Shown in pieces: positions 14,557-21,080 of a stretch of 21,080 nt of DNA (position 1 is the stretch's first letter; every line of letters starts with the position of its first letter). Under the pieces are notes generated by a model that worked only from the letters and a program-made list of their open reading frames with translations, did not search any database and was not told the origin of the DNA. Origin of the DNA: UBA5314 sp039679855 (GTDB lineage Bacteria > Bacillota > Syntrophomonadia > Syntrophomonadales > Syntrophomonadaceae). The DNA is taken from contig JBDKUE010000025.1 of the NCBI GenBank assembly GCA_039679855.1, positions 1 through 21,080 on the forward strand, read 5' to 3'. The translations under genes were made by a program, and so were the position numbers.

Positions 14557-17500
14557 GGGAATGGAACAGGGGACAGCATGAAGCCATAAACGATAGGGGG
14601 CGCAACCTCCTGGTATCGGCCGGGGCGGGTTCTGGAAAAACTGCTGTTCTGGTTGAGCGTATCATTCAGATATTGAGCGAAGACCTGGTGGATTTGGACA
14701 AGCTTCTGGTAGTCACCTTTACCCAGGCCGCCGCGGCTGAAATGAGGGAGCGCATCAGTGATGCTTTGCTGGGCAGGATTGCCAGCGGTCAGGGCAGCCA
14801 GGAACACCTGCGCCGCCAGCTGCATCTTTTGGGGAGCGCATCAATCAGCACTATTCACGCCTTTTGTGGAGATGTTTTAAGGCGTTACTTCCACGTGCTG
14901 GAACTGGATCCCCATTTTCGGGTCAGCGACGAAAATGAGGCCCGGTTGATAAAAGATGAAACGCTCGAGGAATTGCTGGAAAAGGAATACCAGGCCGCCC
15001 ACCCTCTGTTCCATGCCCTGGTCGAAATGTTTTCCTCCAACAAAAATGATCAAGGCCTGGCCGATGTAATTAAGAAACTACACAGTTTTATCCACAGCCT
15101 TCCCCGGCCCTGGGAATGGCTGGGAGAACAGGTTGGGGCCTTTGCTTCAAGTTTTGAGGATTTTTTAACCGGGAACTGGATGCGGGAACTGAGTCGGCAG
15201 CTAAAAGAACCATTAAGCGGTATTCGCAGCCTCTTAACAGCCGCCCTCGGGTTGGCGGAAGGGGATGGGGCTCTAAAAGGCTATCAGGCCACCCTGGAAA
15301 TGGATTTAGCCAATTTGTCCTGCCTGGAGGAGGCCATGGAAAGAGGCCTGCCCGCTTTTTTCCTGGCTTTGAACAGCATAGTGATCCCCCGTCTTGGAAG
15401 AGCGGGCAAGGATGCCGATCCAGCCACTCGAGAACAGGTCAAAGCCTTGCGCGACCAGGGCAAAAACCACCTGGTGAAATTGAAAAAAGCCGATGAAAAC
15501 CGCTCTATAAGCGACTGGCATACGGACTTGAATAAACTGCATCCTTACATGGAGTACCTGTATACCCTGGTGCGCTCCTTTGATGCGATGTACTCAGCCC
15601 GCAAGCGTGCCAAAAACCTGCTCGACTTCAACGATCTCGAACACTTCTGCCTGCAAACCCTTCAGAACCCGGCAGTGGCGGGGGAGCTTCGCCAAAAATA
15701 CCGCTATATTTTTGTGGATGAATATCAGGACAGCAACCTGGTGCAGGAGGAAATCATACAAAGCATATGGGATGAGAACAACCTGTTTTTGGTCGGCGAC
15801 GTAAAGCAGAGCATCTACCGGTTTAGACTGGCTGATCCCACCCTCTTTCTGCAAAAGTATCGTGAATATGCAAACAAGCAAGAAAATCACAGGCATCACC
15901 GGATTGATCTGTCCCTTAATTATCGAAGCACCCCCATCATTTTAGATTCAATCAACACCATTTTCCGCTGCATTATGAGTGAGTCACTGGGGGAATTGGA
16001 CTACAATACGGATGTCTTTCTGCATCCCGGCGGTGACTATCAAGCTCAGGAAGTTGGCGAAGAAGCGGCCGTGGAAGCGCTCATCCTGGAAAAACAACTT
16101 GACAATAACGCCCCGGACGAATGGGAGGAACTGGAGCGGGCTGAGATTGAAGCCCGGGCTGTGGCCGTGCGTATTCGCGAACTGATAGGGCAGCCTTATT
16201 ATGACAGCCGTGACAACCTGCTTAAAAGCCTGAAATACAAAGACATGGTAATACTGCTTCGGGCCACCCGGAGCTGGGGCCAGGTAATGTGGCAGACCCT
16301 TACCGAACAGGGCATCCCCGCTTTTGCGGACATGAATACCGGCTATTTTGAAGCCATAGAAATACAGGTTGTATTGAACCTCCTGCGCCTTATTGACAAC
16401 CGCAGGCAGGATATCCCCCTGCTCAGCGTCATGCGCTCACCCATAGGGGGCTTTAGCATGGAAGAGCTAGCCTTGATAAAAGCATCTTTTCCCGGGATCC
16501 CTTACCATGAAGCGGTAATGCAGTATGCCCTTCAGGATGACCGGCTGGGGGCTAAACTGACGGAATTTTTTAGCCGCCTGGGAAAATGGCAGGAAAAGGC
16601 CAACTACCTGGCGGTTGACCAGCTTATCTGGGATCTCATTCACGAAACCGCTTATTACTATTACCTGGGGGCTCTGCCGGGCGGGGAACAGCGCCAGGGC
16701 AACCTGCGCCTGCTTATCGATCGCGCCCGCCAGTTTCAGCAGACCTCTTTCAGCGGGCTGTTTCACTTCCTGGGCTACCTGGATAAAATTGAACAGGGGA
16801 GCGGCGACCTGGGGGTGGCCCGGACCTTAAGTGAAAATGAAAACCTGGTGCGGATAATGAGCATACACAAAAGCAAGGGGCTTGAATTTCCAGTGGTCAT
16901 CATCCCCGGGCTGGGCAGGCAGTTTAACCGCCAGGACAGCACCTCCACGTTCCTGCTCCATCGCCGCCTGGGTTTGGGGCCGCGCTTTGTTGATCTGGAA
17001 AAGCGAACCTACCGGGACACTCTGGCTCGCCAAGTAATAGCCGCCCGGATTAGCCGGGAAGGGCTGGCCGAGGAAATGCGCATATTATATGTAGCCATGA
17101 CCAGGGCCAAGAACCGCCTTATCCTGGTGGGGAGTCTGGATAATCTGCCCCGCTGCGCGGCCAAATGGGCTGGACCGCTGGACCCGTTCACCCTTTCCCA
17201 GGGAGGATGCTTTTTGGATTGGTTGGGGCCAGTTTTACTCCGCCACCGGGACGGTGAAGCACTGCGTCTGCTTATTCCCGCCTCATATATAAATGAGGGC
17301 CTTTTACCGGACCGATCGAAAATAAAAATCAGCGTATTTTCTTCGGCGGATGTCATATCCCTGTGCAGCAGCCTGGTACCGCCGGAGCCGCCGTCGGGAC
17401 CTGCCGCCCCGAATTCAAGTCCTGACTCGACCGAACCGGTCATCCTGGAGCGCTTGAATTGGAACTATCCCCATGAACAGGCGGCCCACGTACCCTCCAA

Positions 17501-18143
17501 GATTGCCGCCTCTCACCTGTGGAGAATAAATCAAAAACCGGGGCCAGCCGGTCGGTTGGAACCCGATATACCTGCATTGCGACGGATTCCTCTCTTTTAC
17601 GAAGGAGACCAGCAGCCGCCCGTCATATCGGGCATGATTAGAGGAACCCTGACCCATCTTGTAATGCAGCACCTGGATTTAAACCAGGTGGCGGAAGGTA
17701 TGCCTATCGAATCCTTATTAAATGCAATGGTGCAAGGAGAATTGCTGAGCGAGGAGGAAGCTTCCTATATTAATTGCTCACAAATTGCCCGTTTCTTTTC
17801 CGGTGATCTCGGGCAGCGGGTTTTAAAAGCCGACCGGGTATACCGTGAACTGCCCTTTAACCTGCAGCGCCCGGCCCGCCTGGTACTCCATAATTGTGAA
17901 GATTGCGATGACAACCTGCTCGTACAGGGAGTAATCGATCTCTGCTTTGTAGAGGGCGAAGAACTGGTATTGCTTGACTACAAAACAGATCATGTCTTTA
18001 CCCCTCAAGAATTGAACGATGCAGCTGACAGATACCGCATTCAACTTGAACTGTACCGGGTGGCACTGGAGAGCCTCCTGCAGCTCAAGGTGAAAGAAAG
18101 CTACCTGTACTTTTTAACCCCCGGGCGCTGGATTCAGGTGTAA
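14553..18143 (+). CDS. addA: AddA subunit of the AddAB helicase-nuclease
   Basis: The motor and second nuclease subunit: a superfamily 1 3'-5' helicase of the UvrD/RecB type with a RecB nuclease tail. It has motif I SAGAGSGKT at 22-30, motif Ia TFTQAAAAEMRERI and motif II DEYQD starting at D389. It continues with motif III GDVKQSIYRFR, motif IV LNYRST, motif V MSIHKSKGLEFPVV and motif VI YVAMTRAKNRL near 850. The nuclease motif D1142-Y-K1144-TDH is near the C-terminus. Length (1196 aa) is normal. The ATG at 14553 shares ATGA with the addB stop, and GAGGGAGAG lies just upstream inside addB. No sbcC or sbcD follows; the next 800 nt contain no intact gene. Confidence 0.96.
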   Translation: MREWNRGQHEAINDRGRNLLVSAGAGSGKTAVLVERIIQILSEDLVDLDKLLVVTFTQAAAAEMRERISDALLGRIASGQGSQEHLRRQLHLLGSASISTIHAFCGDVLRRYFHVLELDPHFRVSDENEARLIKDETLEELLEKEYQAAHPLFHALVEMFSSNKNDQGLADVIKKLHSFIHSLPRPWEWLGEQVGAFASSFEDFLTGNWMRELSRQLKEPLSGIRSLLTAALGLAEGDGALKGYQATLEMDLANLSCLEEAMERGLPAFFLALNSIVIPRLGRAGKDADPATREQVKALRDQGKNHLVKLKKADENRSISDWHTDLNKLHPYMEYLYTLVRSFDAMYSARKRAKNLLDFNDLEHFCLQTLQNPAVAGELRQKYRYIFVDEYQDSNLVQEEIIQSIWDENNLFLVGDVKQSIYRFRLADPTLFLQKYREYANKQENHRHHRIDLSLNYRSTPIILDSINTIFRCIMSESLGELDYNTDVFLHPGGDYQAQEVGEEAAVEALILEKQLDNNAPDEWEELERAEIEARAVAVRIRELIGQPYYDSRDNLLKSLKYKDMVILLRATRSWGQVMWQTLTEQGIPAFADMNTGYFEAIEIQVVLNLLRLIDNRRQDIPLLSVMRSPIGGFSMEELALIKASFPGIPYHEAVMQYALQDDRLGAKLTEFFSRLGKWQEKANYLAVDQLIWDLIHETAYYYYLGALPGGEQRQGNLRLLIDRARQFQQTSFSGLFHFLGYLDKIEQGSGDLGVARTLSENENLVRIMSIHKSKGLEFPVVIIPGLGRQFNRQDSTSTFLLHRRLGLGPRFVDLEKRTYRDTLARQVIAARISREGLAEEMRILYVAMTRAKNRLILVGSLDNLPRCAAKWAGPLDPFTLSQGGCFLDWLGPVLLRHRDGEALRLLIPASYINEGLLPDRSKIKISVFSSADVISLCSSLVPPEPPSGPAAPNSSPDSTEPVILERLNWNYPHEQAAHVPSKIAASHLWRINQKPGPAGRLEPDIPALRRIPLFYEGDQQPPVISGMIRGTLTHLVMQHLDLNQVAEGMPIESLLNAMVQGELLSEEEASYINCSQIARFFSGDLGQRVLKADRVYRELPFNLQRPARLVLHNCEDCDDNLLVQGVIDLCFVEGEELVLLDYKTDHVFTPQELNDAADRYRIQLELYRVALESLLQLKVKESYLYFLTPGRWIQV

Positions 18144-18242
18144 ATACAATGGGATTGATTAATTCGCTTATAAATATCCGCACCACAGCTCACCAGATTG
18201 TTCTTAATAATAAAGCTCGTTTCTTTTTTGGCATGTTAGAAT

Positions 18243-18409
18243 AATTGACGGAGTATTGGAAAACGTTTTAGTATCCTCATAGTATTTCGCCCAAGGGATA
18301 TAACTTTTCTGACTGCAGGCTCCCTAGCATTCTTCTCAAGAACCATTTAATTGTGGTGCCCTCGTAGAATCTGGTTGATTCTCTGCGCCTTCTCACCCAT
18401 TGGCCAATC
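18243..18409 (-). pseudogene. Remnant of a group II intron reverse transcriptase/maturase, C-terminal part
   Basis: Two minus-strand segments in different frames resemble consecutive parts of a group II intron maturase C-terminus. From 18409 to 18347 the frame reads DWPMGEKAQRINQILRGHHN then stops, like the family's KLNQxLRGHYNYYG. From 18314 to 18243 another frame reads SQKSYIPWAKYYEDTK and on to SNTPSI, like NRRSQxKSYxWxxF then HFPLPKP. The roughly 27 residues that normally separate the two blocks are reduced to about 12, so there is both a frameshift and a deletion. No upstream RT domain and no recognisable intron domain V are present. The match is from memory of the family pattern, hence moderate confidence. 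Confidence 0.45.
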
Positions 18410-18471
18410 CCGAATAGGGAGAGTTGAGCCCGTAAAACTTGTTTACTCCCTATGCTCGCTAAACAATGACG

Positions 18472-18516
18472 AAGCCATCTCCTTGATCATACTGCTAAGA
18501 GATGGCTTTCTCTTTT
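18472..18516 (+). terminator. Intrinsic terminator in the gap after addA
   Basis: AAGCCATCTC (18472-18481) pairs with GAGATGGCTT (18499-18508), a perfect 10-bp stem with a 17-nt loop, followed by TCTCTTTT and further T-rich sequence. It lies about 330 nt after addA and could end addBA transcription or a lost gene; it also insulates the downstream cluster. Confidence 0.6.
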
Positions 18517-18906
18517 ATTCTTTACTTTTTGCCGGCCCTTTATCTTTATTTATTGCCAACTGAGTTGGCTCTCTAACCGTAAATTAACATAGGTGGTCAC
18601 ACCTAAGATAGGGCCATTAAATACATCAAATCCCGGTCAGGCAATTCCGTCAGCTTTTGGATTTTTTAGGCTAGCCGATACGGTATATAGAAATATATAA
18701 AGGATTGTCGTTTTCTCAAACACAATATACGTACGGGAAATTCCTATCGATATATTAAATCATACCCGCCGCCTATTCGCCACGATACACTAAATATCAT
18801 TCTAAATCGTTCATGTCCCAAAATCCACACTTCATCTCCATATCTCGGTAGTTCATGTCACTAACGCAACAGCTCATGACGCCGAAGTTATTTCATGTTT
18901 TTATTG

Positions 18907-18915
18907 TGATATAAT
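18907..18915 (+). promoter_or_regulatory. Extended -10 promoter of the peptide/secreted-protein cluster
   Basis: TGATATAAT is a perfect extended -10 (TGnTATAAT) preceded by T-rich sequence, predicting a start near 18922 and a leader of about 36 nt to the 39-aa peptide. The string is identical to the DUF3343 promoter at 3599. Confidence 0.65.
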
Positions 18916-18957
18916 TCCTTTGCGAAAGCTATTTGCTGGATTGAAGGAGGTGAAACG

Positions 18958-19077
18958 ATGGTTTGCACTTTAAGAAAACCCAGGGATCCACCTCAAGAAA
19001 ATAATAGTGGCCAGGTAGGCGATAATGGAACAGAATTGAGCCCCTGGAACCCATCAAAGCCTTGCCAAGACCACTAA
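18958..19077 (+). CDS. 39-aa peptide, unrecognised
   Basis: A short ORF with an ideal ribosome binding site (AAGGAGGTGA at 18944-18953, 4 nt before the ATG) and an extended -10 promoter about 45 nt upstream, both unlikely by chance. The peptide is hydrophilic with no signal sequence. It begins MVCTLRKPRDPPQ and ends NPSKPCQDH, with one Cys near each end (C3 and C36), several prolines, and an Asn/Gly/Gln-rich middle. I do not recognise it. It could be a small regulatory or signalling peptide, a precursor peptide, or a translated leader for the secreted protein gene that begins 63 nt later. No modification enzyme is visible nearby. Confidence 0.6.
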   Translation: MVCTLRKPRDPPQENNSGQVGDNGTELSPWNPSKPCQDH

Positions 19078-19140
19078 TACTTAATTTGTATATTTTATTA
19101 AAGTTTCTGTCAAATAAAATTTACGAATGGAGGCAAAAGT

Positions 19141-19674
19141 ATGCAATGGAAAGTTAGAAATAGAACGGCATTAATAGCTGTCTCATTAGCTCTAATCATC
19201 ATGATGTCTTTACCTGCATTTGCATCAGCAACAACTTGGTCAAAAACTTCCGGTTTTTCAAATTCAAACTACACTTTTACCGTTTACCAGTATATCCCTG
19301 GTGTTGGTTATGTCCCTATTCCTGTTGTTGCTAAAGGTTCCGGTACGTTTCAGGAAGATTGGAATGGAACGCAAGGGGGTACTGCTACATTAAATGTTCT
19401 TTGGCTAAGCGGTATGGTTACTAATTATTCGCAGATCTCAGAAGCATTAGAAATCGCATCAATAACTCCATATTGTATATATGCCAATAATTTTACTTTC
19501 GATATTGATACCCCAAGAAGCTGGGTTCTACACTCTCCAGGTTGGATTTGGCAGGAAGGTACTTGTGGACCAGCCCTTTCTCTTAATAACCCGTCTGTAA
19601 AAGGATATGTCGAACTATATTCTCCCAATAGTCTACAACTTACAATAACTAAATACATTAGTTGGACACAGTAA
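19141..19674 (+). CDS. Secreted protein of unknown function, 177 aa
   Basis: A basic N-terminus and hydrophobic core (residues 10-24) are followed by AFASA, a good signal peptidase I site after A30. The mature 147 residues are rich in Thr, Ser, Asn, Tyr and Trp with alternating hydrophobics, suggesting an all-beta extracellular domain. C112 and C142 could form one disulfide. No LPXTG, lipobox or repeated domain is present. I do not recognise the family. GGAGG at 19129-19133 is well placed before the ATG. It follows the 39-aa peptide by 63 nt and precedes the SurA-like protein by 36 nt, so a shared transcript is likely; the latter may assist its folding outside the membrane. Codon use is AT-rich compared with addAB. 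Confidence 0.7.
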   Translation: MQWKVRNRTALIAVSLALIIMMSLPAFASATTWSKTSGFSNSNYTFTVYQYIPGVGYVPIPVVAKGSGTFQEDWNGTQGGTATLNVLWLSGMVTNYSQISEALEIASITPYCIYANNFTFDIDTPRSWVLHSPGWIWQEGTCGPALSLNNPSVKGYVELYSPNSLQLTITKYISWTQ

Positions 19675-19710
19675 ATGAGATTAATTAAAAAATAGAAATG
19701 AGGTGCAAGT

Positions 19711-20391
19711 ATGCGGAGAATATCAATAGTTGTTTTTTGTCTCTCAATCCTAATTATCTCTTCTACGACAGCAGTACTGGGAAATGTAAAATATCCAGAA
19801 ATAGTTGCTTCTGTTGGTTCAGTTGAAATTACTAGTGAACACCTAGAGAAACAAATCGAAATCGAAAAAATTAAGGCTAACACTATGGGAGACAAATATC
19901 CCCATGCAAATATTGAAACTGCTGCTCTTCGGGAGATAATAAGCGAAGAATTAATATTACAAGAAGCAAAATCAAACGGGATTTTTGTTTCCGAAGAAGA
20001 AGCCGTACGTTTTTTAGACGATCAGGCAAAGTTAATAGAGTCATTGAGTGATGAAGATAAAAAGCAGTATGAACAAAATGCATCAAGTTTTGGCTGCAGT
20101 TCAGTGAGTGAATATCTAAAAGATCCCAAAGTAATTAACGCGACCCAGTTATTACTTACAAAAGGGAAAATAAGGATTTCGGTTTATAATAATGTTCCTG
20201 ATACTACCGATGAAGAAGTAAATAAGTACCTGGATAATAACGGTATCGGTTTCAAGGAGGACAAAGACGTAATTAGTGCAGTCAAAGAAAAAATCCGTCA
20301 CGACAAGGAAATCTTAGCTTGGGAAAATCATCTAGCCAAACTAGTGAACTCAGGTGATTATGAAATAAGAATACCCGTAGACATTAAATAA
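19711..20391 (+). CDS. Secreted SurA N-terminal-domain-like chaperone without isomerase domain
   Basis: Residues 1-24 are a signal peptide (MRRIS, then a hydrophobic core ending TTAVLG). There is no clear lipobox. From residue 32 the sequence IVASVGSVEITSEHLEKQIEIEKIKA followed by LREIISEELILQEAKSNGIFVSEEEA has the layout of the SurA/PrsA N-terminal chaperone domain. A charged helical stretch to about 120 and a final helix (residues 185-214) follow. The parvulin isomerase domain of PrsA is missing; at 226 aa there is no room for it. It probably binds unfolded secreted proteins at the outer face of the membrane. GAGGTG lies 5 nt before the ATG. The neighbour at 19141 is an obvious candidate client, which is inference. 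Confidence 0.65.
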   Translation: MRRISIVVFCLSILIISSTTAVLGNVKYPEIVASVGSVEITSEHLEKQIEIEKIKANTMGDKYPHANIETAALREIISEELILQEAKSNGIFVSEEEAVRFLDDQAKLIESLSDEDKKQYEQNASSFGCSSVSEYLKDPKVINATQLLLTKGKIRISVYNNVPDTTDEEVNKYLDNNGIGFKEDKDVISAVKEKIRHDKEILAWENHLAKLVNSGDYEIRIPVDIK

Positions 20392-20398
20392 TTTATCT

Positions 20399-20438
20399 AA
20401 GCCCATTGGTCCTGCTTCTTGGCAGGATCAATGGGCTT
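20399..20438 (+). other. Long intergenic hairpin between the SurA-like and membrane protein genes
   Basis: The 17-nt arms 20399-20415 and 20422-20438 are complementary apart from one G-U wobble, with a 6-nt loop. Only ATAAAGG follows, not a T-run, and the AAGGAGG of the next gene begins 4 nt later. It is better read as an mRNA-stabilising or translation-tuning hairpin than as a terminator. Confidence 0.65.
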
Positions 20439-20454
20439 ATAAAGGAGGAAAGAA

Positions 20455-20853
20455 ATGAATTTGTTAAAAGATCTTTTCCCCAAAGACAAATTGATTTTAT
20501 CATTTATAACTGTTCTGCTTTTAGCTTCGCTGTTTCAAAATTACATCAATTTTCAGCCGTTTCACATTCAGCTATACCAGTTTAGCGTTGGTTTAGTACA
20601 GTGCATTGCAATAGTATTCATCATTGCAATGTCAATTGTTCATTTTCGCAAAACCAAAATTAAATTATTCTATTATCTAACATTGGGATTTTCGGTGAGT
20701 GCTGTTAATATCATATATGGAGCCATTTTAAATTTACTCGTTTCTTTTGGCATTTTCTTTGCATGGGCGTCTCTTCTTGCGATTTTATTAAGTGTAATTA
20801 CTCCTTTAATAATCTCTTACTCTTTGGCCACTTTTTCGTTACCCACCAATTGA
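20455..20853 (+). CDS. Four-helix membrane protein, unrecognised
   Basis: A 132-aa hydrophobic protein with likely helices at residues 13-31, 43-64, 71-95 and 99-127, and a short basic loop (HFRKTKIK) between the second and third that should face the cytosol. No family signature is recognised. AAAGGAGGAAAG gives a strong ribosome binding site before the ATG at 20455. It lies 63 nt after the SurA-like gene across a long hairpin and has the same AT-rich codon use, so it probably belongs to the same accessory cluster. It could anchor or export the secreted partners, but nothing in its sequence proves that. Confidence 0.65.
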   Translation: MNLLKDLFPKDKLILSFITVLLLASLFQNYINFQPFHIQLYQFSVGLVQCIAIVFIIAMSIVHFRKTKIKLFYYLTLGFSVSAVNIIYGAILNLLVSFGIFFAWASLLAILLSVITPLIISYSLATFSLPTN

Positions 20854-20920
20854 AACGAGATTTAAGATACGCAAGCACGCACAACAAAAGGAAAGGTTTC
20901 GATTGTAACAGAGTACCAGT

Positions 20921-20950
20921 GTCACTACTTCAGTTTATTGTGCATACATT
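20921..20950 (+). promoter_or_regulatory. Sigma-E-like promoter before the last gene
   Basis: GTCACTAC, a 14-nt spacer and CATACATT have the same layout as the candidate at 6211-6240: a perfect CATACAnT -10 and the same GTCACT -35 start. The predicted start near 20957 is about 20 nt before the ATG at 20978. The -35 is a weak match to consensus. Confidence 0.35.
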
Positions 20951-20977
20951 AAAACACATTAACTTGGAGTGGTGACT

Positions 20978-21080
20978 ATGGAGATATCAATGCGATTTCC
21001 CCGCCCGGAGGCCCAGCCCAATTCTCTCCCCGTTGCTTCCGGGGTGGTGCCCCGCACCGAATCTTTTAAGGACCTGGAGA
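20978..21080 (+). CDS. Partial CDS, possible YaaR/DUF327-like protein
   Basis: The first 34 codons of a gene running off the right edge. GGAG at 20966-20969 is 8 nt before the ATG. The start MEISMRFPRP, a Pro/Ser-rich stretch and VVPRTESFKDLE resemble the variable N-terminus of DUF327/YaaR proteins, which read as a basic start, a Pro-rich stretch and then SFxxxL. With so little sequence this is a guess. Codon use is G+C-rich again, marking the end of the AT-rich cluster. Confidence 0.5.
   Translation, partial: MEISMRFPRPEAQPNSLPVASGVVPRTESFKDLE

Larger units (their letters stand above)
18144..18957. other. 814-nt AT-rich region without an intact gene
   Basis: Between addA and the 39-aa peptide gene I find no frame with a start, a ribosome binding site and family similarity. 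It contains a decayed group II intron maturase tail (18243-18409, minus), an intrinsic terminator (18472-18516), short hairpins at 18555-18569 (GCCAAC/GTTGGC) and 18590-18605 (TAGGTG/CACCTA), and the promoter at 18907. I see nothing nameable from 18610 to 18900. The base composition is clearly more AT-rich than addAB. Confidence 0.6.

Noticed and set aside
17009..17443. 144-codon minus-strand frame inside addA
   Set aside because: Shadow of a conserved helicase gene; Arg/Ser/Pro-rich composition typical of antisense frames.
18290..18520. A structured non-coding RNA or riboswitch ending in the 18472 terminator
   Set aside because: Several short hairpins and a terminator suggested this, but I could not match a known RNA class, and the minus strand reads better as a maturase remnant.
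18351..18563. 70-codon plus-strand frame after addA
   Set aside because: No ribosome binding site, it runs through the maturase remnant and the terminator hairpin, and its hydrophobic end comes from the T-rich terminator tail.
19425..19895. 156-codon minus-strand frame over the secreted protein and SurA-like genes
   Set aside because: It is antisense to two genes with signal peptides and good ribosome binding sites; the frame has no start signal and no similarity.

Overview
The window looks like a chromosomal segment of an endospore-forming Clostridia-type Firmicute. This rests on strong AGGAGG-type ribosome binding sites with frequent TTG/GTG starts, AddAB instead of RecBCD, a DUF3343 protein, a TIGR04086/YrzE-like membrane protein, an orphan sporulation-type histidine kinase, and a very small SpoVM-like gene behind a sigma-E-like promoter. 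A Syntrophomonas-like lineage is my guess only. I see no tRNA, rRNA, CRISPR array or intact transposase.

Layout. 1-3500: the 5' part of adenosylhomocysteinase (minus, running off the left edge), a PilZ protein with its terminator (minus), then thymidine kinase and a metallo-beta-lactamase-fold hydrolase (plus), which meet a membrane-anchored 3D-domain protein (minus) at a shared CTAG. 3600-6200: a DUF3343 protein, a long perfect inverted repeat, and a DinG-family Fe-S helicase. 6200-6950: a compact unit made of a sigma-E-like promoter, a 21-codon SpoVM-like ORF and a hairpin, then a doubtful small membrane ORF and a TIGR04086 protein whose Shine-Dalgarno can pair with its own leader. 7000-8800: YjbQ (minus), a ZIP metal transporter and a DUF606/YdcZ small DMT transporter. 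8800-11050: a soluble PAS histidine kinase whose promoter -35 carries a perfect Spo0A box sequence. 11176-18143: the addB-addA operon with an ATGA overlap.

18144-20975 is visibly more AT-rich and accessory in character. It holds about 800 bases without an intact gene, including what reads as a decayed group II intron maturase tail and an intrinsic terminator. It then holds a compact same-strand cluster: a 39-aa peptide with an ideal ribosome binding site, a 177-aa secreted protein, a secreted SurA-N-like chaperone without an isomerase domain, and a four-helix membrane protein. A long G+C-richer gene fragment resumes at 20978 behind a second sigma-E-like promoter.

The two most interesting candidates are the SpoVM-like mini-gene at 6211-6370, which would be missed by ORF length cut-offs, and the unrecognised secreted peptide/protein/chaperone/membrane cluster at 18907-20853. 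A sporulation theme (SpoVM-like gene, sporulation-type kinase with a 0A box, possible sigma-E promoters) recurs across the window, but each part is inferred from sequence motifs alone.
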